64,000 nucleotides of DNA from VXLM01 sp965242665 (GCA_965242665.1 OZ251484.1:1860001-1924000); one strand, 5' to 3'; shown: positions 9,214 to 17,919, counted from the first letter of the stretch. A program made the numbers and translations. The notes: generated by a model from the letters alone, not told the origin.

Positions 9214-9479
9214 CAGGCGCTAGTGGCAGCGGATGCTGCCCCCCAAAGTGGATATACAGGCAAACCCGTCTCGGTCGTCCGTATTTCCGCGTTGCGCCGT
9301 TCGTCCGACGAGCACTAGCGGCGCACAGCCGCCTGCCAGCCGCGGCGTGCGGTTGCATGTTGCCATGGCCGTCCCGTGCCACTGCGTTGGCTCCGTGGGC
9401 GGCTCCGTCGTCCGATGAATTCTCCGCAGACGAGCCGGAGAGGGTAGTCTCGATGCCGAGGTCTGAGAGGTTGCGGTGA
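9214..9479. other. Gene-free interval
   Basis: About 270 bases between the tRNA and the hairpin downstream of the RRM gene. No supported coding region, RNA or repeat is seen. Confidence 0.4.
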
Positions 9480-9540
9480 CTTGGACTGCCGGCGGCCCTG
9501 TCCGTCCGCTTCTGCCTAGCGGGCCGGACGGCAGTCCAAG
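9480..9540 (-). terminator. Hairpin downstream of the RRM gene
   Basis: CTTGGACTGCCG (9480-9491) is a perfect 12-base inverted repeat of 9529-9540. It lies 15 bases past the stop of the minus-strand RRM gene. There is no T-run, so it may act as a 3' stabilising or Rho-independent-like structure; the terminator label is inference from position. Confidence 0.45.
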
Positions 9541-9555
9541 TCGTTTCCGGTTAGC

Positions 9556-9876
9556 CTACCAGCGGCCTCCGCCGCCTCCACCACCGCCGCCGTATCCTCC
9601 ACCACCGCCGCCTCCACCGCCACGGCGTCCTCCCTCTCGGGGCTTGGACTCGTTGACCGTCAACGTTCGGCCTCCGAGGTCGGTTCCGTTGAGGGCTGCG
9701 ATGGCTGCCTCTGCCTCTTCCTTGTTGGGCATCTCCACGAAGCCGAAGCCGCGCGAGCGGCCGGAGTAGCGGTCGGTGATTACCCTAGCGGAATCCACCT
9801 CACCGTGTGCCTCGAAGGCCTCTTGGAGGGTATCGTCGGTTTCATCGAATGACAGGTTGCCTACATAGATGTTCAT
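9556..9876 (-). CDS. RRM RNA-binding protein with glycine-rich tail
   Basis: A 106-residue protein with one RNA-recognition motif. RNP2 is IYVGNL (residues 3-8) and RNP1 is RGFGFVEM (residues 42-49). A tail of Gly/Arg with a few Tyr and Trp runs from about residue 80 to the end. This is the architecture of small bacterial RRM proteins, common in cyanobacteria and also found in Chloroflexota and other groups, often cold-induced. It binds single-stranded RNA and the tail is likely disordered. The Gly tail is coded by GC-rich near-repeats, so its exact length may vary between strains. Confidence 0.9.
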   Translation of the reverse strand: MNIYVGNLSFDETDDTLQEAFEAHGEVDSARVITDRYSGRSRGFGFVEMPNKEEAEAAIAALNGTDLGGRTLTVNESKPREGGRRGGGGGGGGGYGGGGGGGGGRW

Positions 9877-10081
9877 GCGGCGCTCCTTCTGTACTGAAAT
9901 CTCCTCATCGTAGCAAGCGTCACATTCGGTCCTGAGGCTATGTAGCTTGGGAAAACGCGGAAGCGGAACATGTTGCGTCTGATTATTGGAGTCAATACCT
10001 ATTATATCACAAGCAAACGGCGATGTGTGTAGATATTGCGGGAATTTTATTTTCGTTTTTCGAGGGGCGGGCGTGTGGGTG

Positions 10082-11011
10082 TCAAGTTGCTTCGAATAGG
10101 GCGGATACGAAGGCGTGTGGATCGAATGCTGCGATGTCGTCGGGTTGTTCGCCTGTGCCGACGTAGAGGACTGGGAGTCCGAGTTCCTTGGTGACAGCGA
10201 GGACGATGCCGCCCTTTGCTGTGCCGTCGAGCTTGGAGAGGATGACGCCGTGGCATTGGAGCGCTTCGGTGAAGGCGCGCGCTTGGTAGAGTCCGTTTTG
10301 GCCGACGGATGCGTCGAGTGCGAGGAGGACGCGCACGCTGGACTTCGGCGCTTGCTGTCCGACGACGCGGTGGATCTTCTTCAGTTCTTCCATGAGGTTG
10401 GTCTTGGTGTGGAGCCGGCCGGCAGTGTCGATGATGACGATGTCGGCACTGCGGCTCTTCGCGGCCGTGACGGCGTCGAAGGCGACAGCGGCGGGATCCG
10501 CCCCTGCTTGATGGGCGATCACGTCCACGCCGAGCCGCCGCCCCCACGCCTGGAGTTGCTCCGCGGCCGCCGCGCGGTAGGTGTCCGCTGCGCCGACGAT
10601 GACCTTCATTCCCTGCCGCGTGTACAGGTTGGAGAGCTTGGCGATGCTGGTCGTCTTCCCGACGCCGTTGACTCCGACGACGAGGAGCGCCAGAGGCGTT
10701 TCGTCCACGTCGAGCAGGCTCTCCGCGCCGTCGACGCGGAGCATTTCGATCATGCCGCGCCTGAGAGTATCGAACGCTTCTTCGGACGTAGAGACGCGGC
10801 GCGAACGGAGCTCGTCGACGAGCTCCATGGTGGACTCGACTCCAACGTCGGCCGAGATCAGGACCTCTTCCACCTGCTCCCATAGTTCCTCGCCGGCATT
10901 GGAGCCTCGGAACAGGGATGTCATGCGCCCGAGCAGGCCGCGCCGGGTGCTTTGGGCGGCCTGCCTCGTCTTCTCCGTGTCAGCGCCGCGCAGACGGAAG
11001 AGTCTCATCAT
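10082..11011 (-). CDS. ftsY: Signal recognition particle receptor FtsY
   Basis: A 309-residue SRP-family GTPase that docks ribosome-SRP complexes at the membrane. It has the N-terminal four-helix part and the G domain: GVNGVGKTTSIAKL (G1), DTYRAAAAEQL, DTAGRLHTK, and the SKLDGTAKGG box. The long acidic A domain of E. coli FtsY is absent, as in many Gram-positive and Chloroflexota forms. It opens with two Met codons in MMRLFRLRG. The first 11 or so codons of this gene recur twice upstream, after the second and third YIP1-family genes, as leftovers of tandem duplication. Confidence 0.95.
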   Translation of the reverse strand: MMRLFRLRGADTEKTRQAAQSTRRGLLGRMTSLFRGSNAGEELWEQVEEVLISADVGVESTMELVDELRSRRVSTSEEAFDTLRRGMIEMLRVDGAESLLDVDETPLALLVVGVNGVGKTTSIAKLSNLYTRQGMKVIVGAADTYRAAAAEQLQAWGRRLGVDVIAHQAGADPAAVAFDAVTAAKSRSADIVIIDTAGRLHTKTNLMEELKKIHRVVGQQAPKSSVRVLLALDASVGQNGLYQARAFTEALQCHGVILSKLDGTAKGGIVLAVTKELGLPVLYVGTGEQPDDIAAFDPHAFVSALFEAT

Positions 11012-11033
11012 TCACCCCCGTGCACTCTCCGCC

Positions 11034-11672
11034 TCAGCTATCTGCTAAGCCCACGGCAGCGGCAAAGACAACGGTGTACACGGCGACTACCACGATCACG
11101 AAGACTGTGAATGCGGCGATGGGTATAAGCACTGCCGCGGACGCGCGTCCGGTGGAGAACTGGTTGCACTCTCGAACGACTATCACGGCCAGGAAGATCA
11201 TCCAAACGCCTATGCCGAGCTGAAGAATTCCGATTAGGGCATCGGCGCCGCCAAGGTCACCAAGCGGGATGGCAAGGAAGCCAATCAGGGATCGGAGGAT
11301 GGATGGCGCAGATGCGAAACTGATTCCGGCGAACATCGCGCCGTACTCCCCGCTGCCTCCAAGTATTCGACTCATGAGCCAGAAGAACCCTGTGATGAGG
11401 GCCGTGAAGCCGATACCGAAGAGCGGAGACGAGAGAATGGTGAATCCTTGGATCCATGCAGCTAGTTCCTCTGCATCGCCTAGGCTAGCCGGGTCGCGCG
11501 ATACCGCCTGCACCAGGCCTTCCGCGATGGATAGGACGATGATGACGATGAACGCGTTGGCGATCGGGCGCCTGCGGACTACGCCGCTCAGAGTGGGAAC
11601 TGGGTTGGTGAAGACGCCAATGATCGTGTCGAGAAACCTCTCTTCCGGCTGCTCCTGTCGTGGTGCGTTCAT
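11034..11672 (-). CDS. YIP1-family membrane protein, copy 1
   Basis: A 212-residue protein with about five hydrophobic helices and the family stretch FWLMSRILGGSGEYGAMF. It belongs to the YIP1-like group of bacterial membrane proteins of unknown function. It is the copy next to the intact ftsY, 22 bases upstream of it. The N-terminal part (PEERFLDTIIGVFTNPVPT) and the late CNQFSTGRASAAVLIPIAA segment are shared with copy 2. It carries its own promoter-like element, conserved in all three copies. Function cannot be assigned from context; linkage to ftsY may be passive. Confidence 0.8.
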   Translation of the reverse strand: MNAPRQEQPEERFLDTIIGVFTNPVPTLSGVVRRRPIANAFIVIIVLSIAEGLVQAVSRDPASLGDAEELAAWIQGFTILSSPLFGIGFTALITGFFWLMSRILGGSGEYGAMFAGISFASAPSILRSLIGFLAIPLGDLGGADALIGILQLGIGVWMIFLAVIVVRECNQFSTGRASAAVLIPIAAFTVFVIVVVAVYTVVFAAAVGLADS

Positions 11673-11698
11673 GTCGAATACCTCATGGAGTTTGGACT

Positions 11699-11726
11699 AT
11701 GGTACACGGTTGCGCGTCGAAGTCAA
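11699..11726 (-). promoter_or_regulatory. Promoter-like element of YIP1 copy 1
   Basis: TTGACT, 16 bases, TACCAT on the minus strand. The same element with the same spacing precedes copies 2 and 3, so it was part of the duplicated unit and has been kept. Confidence 0.5.
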
Positions 11727-11756
11727 CCGCACGGGATCGAGTGGTTGTGCTTGATT

Positions 11757-11787
11757 TGCCGCCGCGCAGACGGAGGAGTTTCATCAT
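11757..11787 (-). pseudogene. Fossil ftsY 5' end (copy after YIP1 copy 2)
   Basis: Reads MMKLLRLRGGK, nearly the start of FtsY (MMRLFRLRG), and then runs straight into the promoter region of YIP1 copy 1. Its ATG overlaps the stop of YIP1 copy 2 as ATGA. It marks the 3' border of a tandem duplication unit that ended just inside ftsY. Confidence 0.7.
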
Positions 11788-12431
11788 GGTCGATGCGTGA
11801 TGACAGTTGCAAACGCGTCCGCCAGGAGTACCGCGTACAAGACTATGGAGGCAGCGATGGGTATAAGCACTGCCGCGGACGCGCGTCCGGTGGAGAACTG
11901 GTTGCACTCTCGAACGACTATCACGGATAGGATGATCGTCCAGGCAACTACGCCGATCTGAAGAAATCCGATTATGGCAACGGCGCCGACGAGGTCACCA
12001 AGCAGGATGGCGAGGAAGCCTCTCAGGGACTGGAGGATGGATGGCGCCGATGCGAACCCGATTCCGGCGAACATCGCGCCGTACCCTCCCCTGCCGCCGA
12101 GTATTCGACTCATGAGCCAGAAGACTCCCGCGGCGAGGGCTACGACGACGATGCCGACGACCGGAGACGAGAGAATGGCGAATCCTTGGACCCATGCAGC
12201 TAGTTCCTCTGCGTCGCCTAGGCCAGCCGGGTCGATCGATACCGCCTGCACCAGGCCTTCCGCGATGGATAGGACGATGATGACGATGAACGCGTTGGCG
12301 ATCGGACGCCTACGGACTACGCCGCTCAGAGTGGGAACTGGGTTGATGAAGACGCCGACGAGCGTGCCGAGGAACTTCTCTTCGGCCTGCTCTCGTTTGG
12401 GCGCGGTTATGTCAAATTGGGGTGCAGTCAT
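11784..12431 (-). CDS. YIP1-family membrane protein, copy 2
   Basis: About 215 residues, starting MTAPQFDITAPKREQ at 12431; a slightly longer frame begins in the promoter region and is rejected. The helices and the FWLMSRILGG motif match copies 1 and 3. Long blocks are near identical at the DNA level to copy 1, including the late CNQFSTGRASAAVLIPIAA segment, so this is a recent duplicate. The stop overlaps a fossil ftsY start. Function unknown. Confidence 0.8.
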   Translation of the reverse strand: MTAPQFDITAPKREQAEEKFLGTLVGVFINPVPTLSGVVRRRPIANAFIVIIVLSIAEGLVQAVSIDPAGLGDAEELAAWVQGFAILSSPVVGIVVVALAAGVFWLMSRILGGRGGYGAMFAGIGFASAPSILQSLRGFLAILLGDLVGAVAIIGFLQIGVVAWTIILSVIVVRECNQFSTGRASAAVLIPIAASIVLYAVLLADAFATVITHRP

Positions 12432-12449
12432 GTCAATTGAGTTTGCATT

Positions 12450-12477
12450 ATAGTACACGGTTGCGCGTCGAAGTCAA
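12450..12477 (-). promoter_or_regulatory. Promoter-like element of YIP1 copy 2
   Basis: TTGACT, 16 bases, TACTAT, with TATAAT overlapping three bases further on. Same position and spacing as in copies 1 and 3. Confidence 0.5.
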
Positions 12478-12506
12478 CCGCAGGGGGCGAGTGGTCGACT
12501 TCGGTT

Positions 12507-12537
12507 TGCCCCCGCGCAGGCGGAGAAGTCGCATCAT
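12507..12537 (-). pseudogene. Fossil ftsY 5' end (copy after YIP1 copy 3)
   Basis: Reads MMRLLRLRGGK and then joins the promoter region of copy 2. It starts three bases after the stop of YIP1 copy 3. Like the remnant at 11757-11787 it shows that the duplicated unit spanned one YIP1 gene, its promoter and the first codons of ftsY. Confidence 0.7.
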
Positions 12538-12540
12538 GTG

Positions 12541-13206
12541 CTAAGACACTGTGGAGGAGGCGCTCAAGGCAACGATGACCACCACGACTGCCGCGAACGC
12601 GAAGACTACGAATGCGGCGGCGGGTATCAGCACGGCTGCTGCTGCGCGCTCGGTGGAGAAGTGGTTGCTCTCTCGAACGACTATCACCGATAGGATGATC
12701 GTCCATGCGACTACGCCGAGCCAAACGAGTTGGGATACGGCTGCAGCCGGGCCGAGGGGAATCGTGATGAGACCGGCGAGAGACGAGAGGATGTATGGCG
12801 CCGATGCGAACCCGATTCCGGCGAACATCGCACCGTACTCTCCGCTGCCTCCGAGTATTCGACTCATGAGCCAGAAGACTCCCGCGGCGAGGGCTGCGAC
12901 GACGATGCCGACGACCGGAGAAGCGAGAATGATGATTCCTTGGCCCACTCTAACCAAGTCCTCCCTATCCTCTAGCTCCACTACTAGGGCAGACAGGGGG
13001 GACGAGTCGATGGACAGCGCCTGCGCTAGGCCTTCTGCGATGGATACGACGATGATGACGATGGCCGCATTGGCGATTGGACGCCTGCGGATCACGCCAA
13101 CCAGTGCGGGAACGGGGTTGTCGAAGACGCCGATGAGCGTGCCGAGGAACTTCTCTTCCGGCTGCTCTCGTTCGGGCGCGGTTATGTCAACTTGGGGTGT
13201 GGTCAT
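12541..13206 (-). CDS. YIP1-family membrane protein, copy 3
   Basis: A 221-residue paralog starting MTTPQVDITAPEREQ. It has the same helix pattern and the FWLMSRILGGSGEYGAMF motif, but a longer and more acidic loop (VVELEDREDLVRVG) in place of the AEELAAW stretch, and it is the most diverged of the three. Its upstream DNA is the likely ancestral flank, because the sequence beyond the promoter continues into unique DNA and not into an ftsY fossil. Function unknown. Confidence 0.8.
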   Translation of the reverse strand: MTTPQVDITAPEREQPEEKFLGTLIGVFDNPVPALVGVIRRRPIANAAIVIIVVSIAEGLAQALSIDSSPLSALVVELEDREDLVRVGQGIIILASPVVGIVVAALAAGVFWLMSRILGGSGEYGAMFAGIGFASAPYILSSLAGLITIPLGPAAAVSQLVWLGVVAWTIILSVIVVRESNHFSTERAAAAVLIPAAAFVVFAFAAVVVVIVALSASSTVS

Positions 13207-13223
13207 GTCAGTGAGTTTGGACT

Positions 13224-13251
13224 ATGGTACACGGTTGCGCGACGAAGTCAA
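13224..13251 (-). promoter_or_regulatory. Promoter-like element of YIP1 copy 3
   Basis: TTGACT, 16 bases, TACCAT. Third instance of the conserved element. Confidence 0.5.
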
Positions 13252-13365
13252 CCGCGCGGGATCGAGTGATTCCGTTCGATTTGCCGCGGCGGGGGTATGC
13301 CTATGAATACGCATCGGACACAGGCCGACGAGACCCACCAAGCCAGACCCTCAAAAAAGCTGTGG

Positions 13366-13371
13366 TACAAT
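13366..13371 (+). promoter_or_regulatory. Candidate extended -10 of the Xer recombinase gene
   Basis: TGGTACAAT, a TG-n extended -10, about 42 bases before the start codon. No convincing -35 box. Confidence 0.35.
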
Positions 13372-13412
13372 AGATTACATCCTGCATCGCGACACCCCAA
13401 CGGTATGCCCCC

Positions 13413-14315
13413 ATGAAACAGGCCGTCGAACAATTCCTCCACTACATGGCAGCCGAACGCGGCGTCTCCCCGAACACCATCTCCGCCTACCGCAGCGACC
13501 TCTTGCAGTTCGTCGACTTCCTCCAAAGCAACGACCCCTCCATGAACGGCGCAGCGTCGTGGGCAAACGTCGATGGGGACGCCGTATCCTCCTTCGTCCT
13601 CGACCTCAACGACCGCGGATACTCCGACTCCACCAAAGCCCGGAAGGTCGCCGCCGCAAAATCCCTGTTCGGATTCCTCCTCGACGAAAGGATGATCGAC
13701 ACCAACCCCATGTCCGACTTCTCCTCACCCCGCGTCGGACGATCCCTCCCAAAGACACTTACCATGGACGAGGTCGACTCCCTCCTGTCCGTATCCATCG
13801 GCTCCACTGCCCAATCGATCCGCGACCGCGCGATCCTCGAACTCATGTACGCCACCGGAGTGCGCGCCAGCGAACTCATCTCCCTCGACGTCGAGGACGT
13901 CGACCTCCATCAACACTTCATCCGCTGCATGGGCAAAGGCTCGAAAGAACGTCTCATACCCATCTACCCGCAAGCGGTCGATGCCGTCCGCGAATATCTG
14001 GAAGGCGCGAGGCCGCACCTCGCCGGCTCAAGTCCGCAACCCGCATTGTTCCTGAGCCAGAAAGGACATCGGCTCACCCGGCAGGGCATCTGGTTCATCC
14101 TCAAAGCCCTAGTACGAGCCGCTGGCATCCAACGGCAGGTCACCCCCCACACCCTCCGACACAGCTTCGCCACTCACCTGCTCATCGGAGGAGCCCCCAT
14201 CCGCCACGTCCAAGAACTCCTGGGACACTCCAGCATCACCACCACGCAGGTATACACCCACCTAACGAGCGAACACATCAGATCCCAATACGTGAAATCA
14301 CACCCGCGCGCCTGA
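13413..14315 (+). CDS. xerC: Tyrosine recombinase XerC/XerD
   Basis: A 300-residue tyrosine recombinase that resolves chromosome dimers at dif with a partner. An N-terminal SAM-like DNA-binding domain (AAERGVSPNTISAYRSDL) precedes the catalytic domain. Catalytic residues seen are Arg in ATGVRASELISL, Lys in GKGSKERLIPI, His-x-x-Arg in HTLRHSFATHLL, the late His in LLGHSSITTTQ, and the nucleophile Tyr in VYTH. Length and lack of fused domains fit a housekeeping Xer and not an integrase of a mobile element. Which of XerC or XerD it is cannot be decided here, and no partner or dif site was found in the window. Confidence 0.88.
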   Translation: MKQAVEQFLHYMAAERGVSPNTISAYRSDLLQFVDFLQSNDPSMNGAASWANVDGDAVSSFVLDLNDRGYSDSTKARKVAAAKSLFGFLLDERMIDTNPMSDFSSPRVGRSLPKTLTMDEVDSLLSVSIGSTAQSIRDRAILELMYATGVRASELISLDVEDVDLHQHFIRCMGKGSKERLIPIYPQAVDAVREYLEGARPHLAGSSPQPALFLSQKGHRLTRQGIWFILKALVRAAGIQRQVTPHTLRHSFATHLLIGGAPIRHVQELLGHSSITTTQVYTHLTSEHIRSQYVKSHPRA

Positions 14316-14333
14316 GCAGACCTTTGCATACGG

Positions 14334-14430
14334 CTCCATTTACTCTATGGGCATGGGCTGCCCAGACTGCTTCACAAGTACGCACCTCAGTGGAACATGA
14401 CTCCATTTACTCCATGCGTATAGGCTGCCC
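14334..14430 (+). repeat. Imperfect 30-base direct repeat
   Basis: A 30-base unit beginning CTCCATTTACTC and ending GGCTGCCC occurs at 14334-14363 and again at 14401-14430 with about four mismatches. It sits in the gene-poor spacer (14316-14629) beside a REP-like palindrome. No coding function is seen. Confidence 0.6.
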
Positions 14431-14445
14431 CCAGATTGTACGTCC

Positions 14446-14470
14446 GTCATTCCCGCGAAGGCGGGAATCT
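14446..14470 (+). repeat. REP-like palindrome, copy 1
   Basis: GTCATTCCCGCGAAGGCGGG followed by AATCT: a short hairpin (TTCCCGC/GCGGGAA) of a family also found at 37175, 37235 and 60424 in this window. Confidence 0.75.
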
Positions 14471-14629
14471 CGCAGCCCACCCCCGCCGCATATCCATATG
14501 GACGCCTCCCGCGCAAAATCAAACCAGAACCCAGCATCTCCAATGCTTGCACATCAGGCGCCCGGCGTTAGACAATAAGACGAGACACCATTCCCAGATC
14601 CCTGCACAATCCCAACCGGAGGACCGCCC

Positions 14630-14977
14630 ATGCCGAGCAAAGGTCAAAAGGTCGCAAAGAGACAAAACCAAATGCGAAGCCGCAAGCGGCGCGGCCCCTC
14701 TCGCTCATCGACCCAAAAATTCGAGGTAGGCCCGGCCGTGTCGTCGACGAACGTCGACACTCGTGAAGCAACCCGGCCTGCCCCCGACTCTCCCGAGCCT
14801 GTCCTCGAAACTGCCGCCGCCCCGTCTAGAACGCGCAGAACCAAGCAAACCGTCGAGGACGCCGGCCTTACCATGCCCCCCTATCTCGTGGGAGAACTCA
14901 GACACATCGGACTGATCGCCCTCGTTACTCTCGCCGCCCTCGCCGCAGCAACCGTAACGCTCGGCAGAATCGTGTAG
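14630..14977 (+). CDS. Small basic protein with a C-terminal membrane helix
   Basis: 115 residues, not assigned to a family. GGAGG stands at good distance before the ATG. The first 30 residues are very basic (KGQKVAKRQNQMRSRKRR), the middle is Pro/Thr-rich and probably disordered, and the last 24 residues form one hydrophobic helix (IALVTLAALAAATV). This suggests a tail-anchored protein whose basic part lies in the cytoplasm near RNA, DNA or acidic lipids. It precedes uvrC by about 130 bases. Confidence 0.6.
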   Translation: MPSKGQKVAKRQNQMRSRKRRGPSRSSTQKFEVGPAVSSTNVDTREATRPAPDSPEPVLETAAAPSRTRRTKQTVEDAGLTMPPYLVGELRHIGLIALVTLAALAAATVTLGRIV

Positions 14978-15105
14978 ACGCGCCCTCGGCAGCCGATGGA
15001 AGATCCTCCTCGTTCCTCCCGCCGGTGACGGCAGGGATGTTCCCAGTCCCGCACCCGGGGGCATAGACCAACCCGCTCGAGGGGAAGCAAACGGACCACC
15101 CGAAG

Positions 15106-16995
15106 ATGCCAACCACGTCCACCGCAGCGGCCTCTCGCGCAGACTTCTCCGAACGCCTGCGCGCCGCCCCAGCCAAGCCAGGCGTATACATCATGCGCTC
15201 CCGCTCCGGAGCCATGCTCTACGTCGGCAAAGCGTCCAAGATCCGCAACCGCCTCCGTTCGTACTTCGCAAAGAGCGCAGCCCACCCCCCCAAGATTCGC
15301 GAAATGATGGCACGCGTTGCAGAATTCGAGTACATCGTCACAGAGTCCGAGCAGGAAGCCCTCCTCCTCGAGTCCAACCTGATAAAGCAAAACAAACCCC
15401 AGTACAACGCCCGCCTCAAGGACGATAAGAGCTATCCCTTCATCAAAGTCGACCTAACCGAAGACTTCCCCCAAGTCTACATCACCCGAACGACCAAACT
15501 CGACGGGGCCCGCTACTTTGGGCCGTTCGCAAGCGCGCGCAGCATCCGACGCACGCTCGCGCTCCTCAAGAAACTCTTCCCTTACCGATCCTGCACCAAG
15601 ACCATAACAGGCAAAGACGCCAGGCCATGCCTCGACTTCCACATCAACCGATGCGTCGGACCCTGCATCGGCGCAGTGGACAAAGACCAATACCGCGAGG
15701 TCATCGAACAAGTTTTCCTGTTCCTAGACGGCAAAGCCGACCGCATACTCGAATCTCTCGAAGCGACGATGCTCCGCGCTTCCGAGAACCTCGAATTCGA
15801 AAAGGCCGCCAGCCTGCGCGACCAAATTCGAGCCATCGAAAAAGTGCACGAAGGACAAAAAGTCCTCCACGTCTCCTCCGAGACTCTCGACCTCATCGCC
15901 CTCTCCACAGCCGACGACGAAGCCTGGATGGAAGTCTTCTTCGTCCGACAAGGAAAACTCGTCGGCCGCGATCACTTCATCATGACGGGCGCGCAAGACA
16001 ACTCCCCCAGCCAAATACTCAGCGCCTTCGTCAAGCAATTCTACGAAGTCAACCCATATGTGCCGCCGCGCATCCTCGTACAAGCGGATCTCGAAGACGC
16101 AGACGCCATCACCAACTGGCTCGCGGACAAGCGGCGCAGCAAAGTGCGCGTCTACACGCCCCAACGAGGCGAAAAACGCCGCCTCATGCAGATGGTCGCA
16201 GAAAACGCCGCCGAAGGTATGGAGCAACGCCGACTCCAAACCGCCGCATCGGACGACGCCCTAGAACAAGCAATGCTCGAACTCCAAGAAGCGCTCAACC
16301 TCCCAAACCCCCCTACGCGCATGGAGTGCTACGACATCTCGAACACCCAAGGATCCAACCCCGTCGGCAGCATGGTCGTCTTCGACGACGGCAGACCCAG
16401 ATCATCCGACTACCGCAAGTTCAAAATCAAATCCGTCGACGGAGTGGACGACTACTCCATGATGCGCGAAATGCTCATCCGCAGGTTCCGACGGCTCGCA
16501 GACCCCAACGCGCGCATCGTCGACGCGGACGAGACGAACCGCGCCGCCAGCTCCCAAGCGACTTGGCAGAAAGCCCCCGACCTCGTCCTCATCGACGGCG
16601 GCAAAGGACACCTCGGCGCAGCCCTCCAAGTATTCCTCGAACTCGGAATCACCTCCATCCCCCTCGCAAGCATCGCCAAGGAAAACGAAGAGATCTTCGT
16701 CCCCCAAACCCCAGAACCCATCGTCCTCCCGCGGTCTTCCCCAGCGCTCTTCCTCGTGCAGCGCCTCCGCGACGAAGCGCACCGGTTCGCCATCACCTAC
16801 CACAGACAGCGCCGCTCCAAGGCCGGCGCAACCTCCGCGCTCGACCAAGTCCCCGGAATCGGACCAAAGCGGCGCAAGATGCTCATCCGCCAGTTCGGCT
16901 CCGCGCAAGGCGTCCGCGACGCGACACTCGAAGACGTCGCAGCCGCCCCGGGCATGACCCTAACCCTCGCAGCCAAAGTCAAAGAGTGGCTCTAG
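15106..16995 (+). CDS. uvrC: Excinuclease ABC subunit C
   Basis: A full-length 629-residue UvrC, the double-incision nuclease of nucleotide excision repair. The N-terminal GIY-YIG domain shows KPGVYIMRS and MLYVGKASKIRNRLRSYF (about residues 24-55). The UVR motif that binds UvrB is seen in LEFEKAASLRDQIRAIEK (about 230). The RNase H-like second nuclease domain contains MECYDISNTQGSNPVGSMVV (around 405). The C terminus carries tandem helix-hairpin-helix elements (DQVPGIGPKRRKMLIRQFGS). All expected parts are intact. uvrA and uvrB are not in the window. Confidence 0.96.
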   Translation: MPTTSTAAASRADFSERLRAAPAKPGVYIMRSRSGAMLYVGKASKIRNRLRSYFAKSAAHPPKIREMMARVAEFEYIVTESEQEALLLESNLIKQNKPQYNARLKDDKSYPFIKVDLTEDFPQVYITRTTKLDGARYFGPFASARSIRRTLALLKKLFPYRSCTKTITGKDARPCLDFHINRCVGPCIGAVDKDQYREVIEQVFLFLDGKADRILESLEATMLRASENLEFEKAASLRDQIRAIEKVHEGQKVLHVSSETLDLIALSTADDEAWMEVFFVRQGKLVGRDHFIMTGAQDNSPSQILSAFVKQFYEVNPYVPPRILVQADLEDADAITNWLADKRRSKVRVYTPQRGEKRRLMQMVAENAAEGMEQRRLQTAASDDALEQAMLELQEALNLPNPPTRMECYDISNTQGSNPVGSMVVFDDGRPRSSDYRKFKIKSVDGVDDYSMMREMLIRRFRRLADPNARIVDADETNRAASSQATWQKAPDLVLIDGGKGHLGAALQVFLELGITSIPLASIAKENEEIFVPQTPEPIVLPRSSPALFLVQRLRDEAHRFAITYHRQRRSKAGATSALDQVPGIGPKRRKMLIRQFGSAQGVRDATLEDVAAAPGMTLTLAAKVKEWL

Positions 16996-17029
16996 CCCCG
17001 GGGCTTTGCGTCCTTGCGCCGCAACGGCA

Positions 17030-17062
17030 TTCCCCCTCCCTTCGAGAGAAAGAGAGGGGGAA
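17030..17062. terminator. Hairpin between convergent uvrC and SPFH genes
   Basis: TTCCCCCTC (17030-17038) pairs with GAGGGGGAA (17054-17062). It lies between two converging stop codons, so it may end transcription from both sides, although no T-run is present. Confidence 0.45.
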
Positions 17063-17073
17063 CGCTCCCAAAC

Positions 17074-17919
17074 CTACTCCTCGCCGCTCTTCCCCATGCC
17101 CATGAACGGCTTCAGCAAGTTCGTGAACTCCATCGGGAAGATGAACTTCGTCGACGCCCCTGCGCCCAGCTGCTTCAGCGTCTCGAAGTACTGCAAGCTC
17201 ATCGTATTCGGATCCACGTTCTGCGCCACGCCGTAGATTCGGTCCAGCGCCGTCGCGAACCCGTCCGCGCGCAGGATCGCCGCCTGCTGGTCGCCCTCGG
17301 CCGTCAGGATCTCCGCCTGCCGCTTCCCCTCGGCCGTCAAGATCGCCGCCTGCTTCTCCCCCTCCGCAACCGTCACCGCAGCCTCCCGCGTACCCTCTGC
17401 CTCACGCACGACCGCACGCCGGATACGCTCCGCGGACATCTGCCGATTCATCGCGTCCTGAATGTCGCGCGGCGGCTCGATCTCCCGAATCTCCACATTC
17501 GTAACCTTGATCCCCCATCGCTCCGTCTCCGCGTCCAGCCGCTCGCGCAAGACCGTGTTGATCCGCTCCCTCTGTGAAAGCACGTCGTCCAAGTCGATAT
17601 CCCCGACCACCGCGCGCAGCGTCGTCGTCGCCAACCCAATCACCGCCGCCTCGTAGTTCTCCACCTCCAGCACCGATCGATCCGCGTACTCTGCGATGAC
17701 CCGCATGTACACCAGGAAGTCGATGTCGATCGGCGCATTGTCCTTCGTGATGTTCCTCTGCCGCGGAATGTCGATCACTTCCGTCCGCAGATCGACCCGC
17801 CTCCCCGAGTGCATGATGGGAATGAGCGCCACCGGGCCCGGCCCCCTCATACCTTGGAAGACGCCCCACTTGAACCGCGCCATCCGCTCGTAGTTCTTCA
17901 AGAAGTTGATGATAGCCAT
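17074..17919 (-). CDS. SPFH/band-7 (stomatin/prohibitin-like) protein
   Basis: About 281 residues starting at the ATG at 17919, which is preceded by AGGAGG; the longer frame lacks this. The SPFH domain is seen in PGPVALIPIMHSGRRVDLRT and in DAETERWGIKVTNVEIREIEPP. A coiled-coil-rich part follows with repeated heptads (EGEKQAAILTAEGKRQAEIL). No clear membrane helix precedes the SPFH domain, and the start resembles slipin-type proteins that insert a short hairpin or bind peripherally. It is third in an operon after two NfeD-family genes, the well-known stomatin-STOPP pairing, so the partners probably form a membrane microdomain complex. Confidence 0.88.
   Translation of the reverse strand: MAIINFLKNYERMARFKWGVFQGMRGPGPVALIPIMHSGRRVDLRTEVIDIPRQRNITKDNAPIDIDFLVYMRVIAEYADRSVLEVENYEAAVIGLATTTLRAVVGDIDLDDVLSQRERINTVLRERLDAETERWGIKVTNVEIREIEPPRDIQDAMNRQMSAERIRRAVVREAEGTREAAVTVAEGEKQAAILTAEGKRQAEILTAEGDQQAAILRADGFATALDRIYGVAQNVDPNTMSLQYFETLKQLGAGASTKFIFPMEFTNLLKPFMGMGKSGEE

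Noticed and set aside
13413..14315. Phage or integrative-element integrase
   Set aside because: Size and domain layout fit housekeeping XerC/D, and no attachment site or phage genes are nearby.
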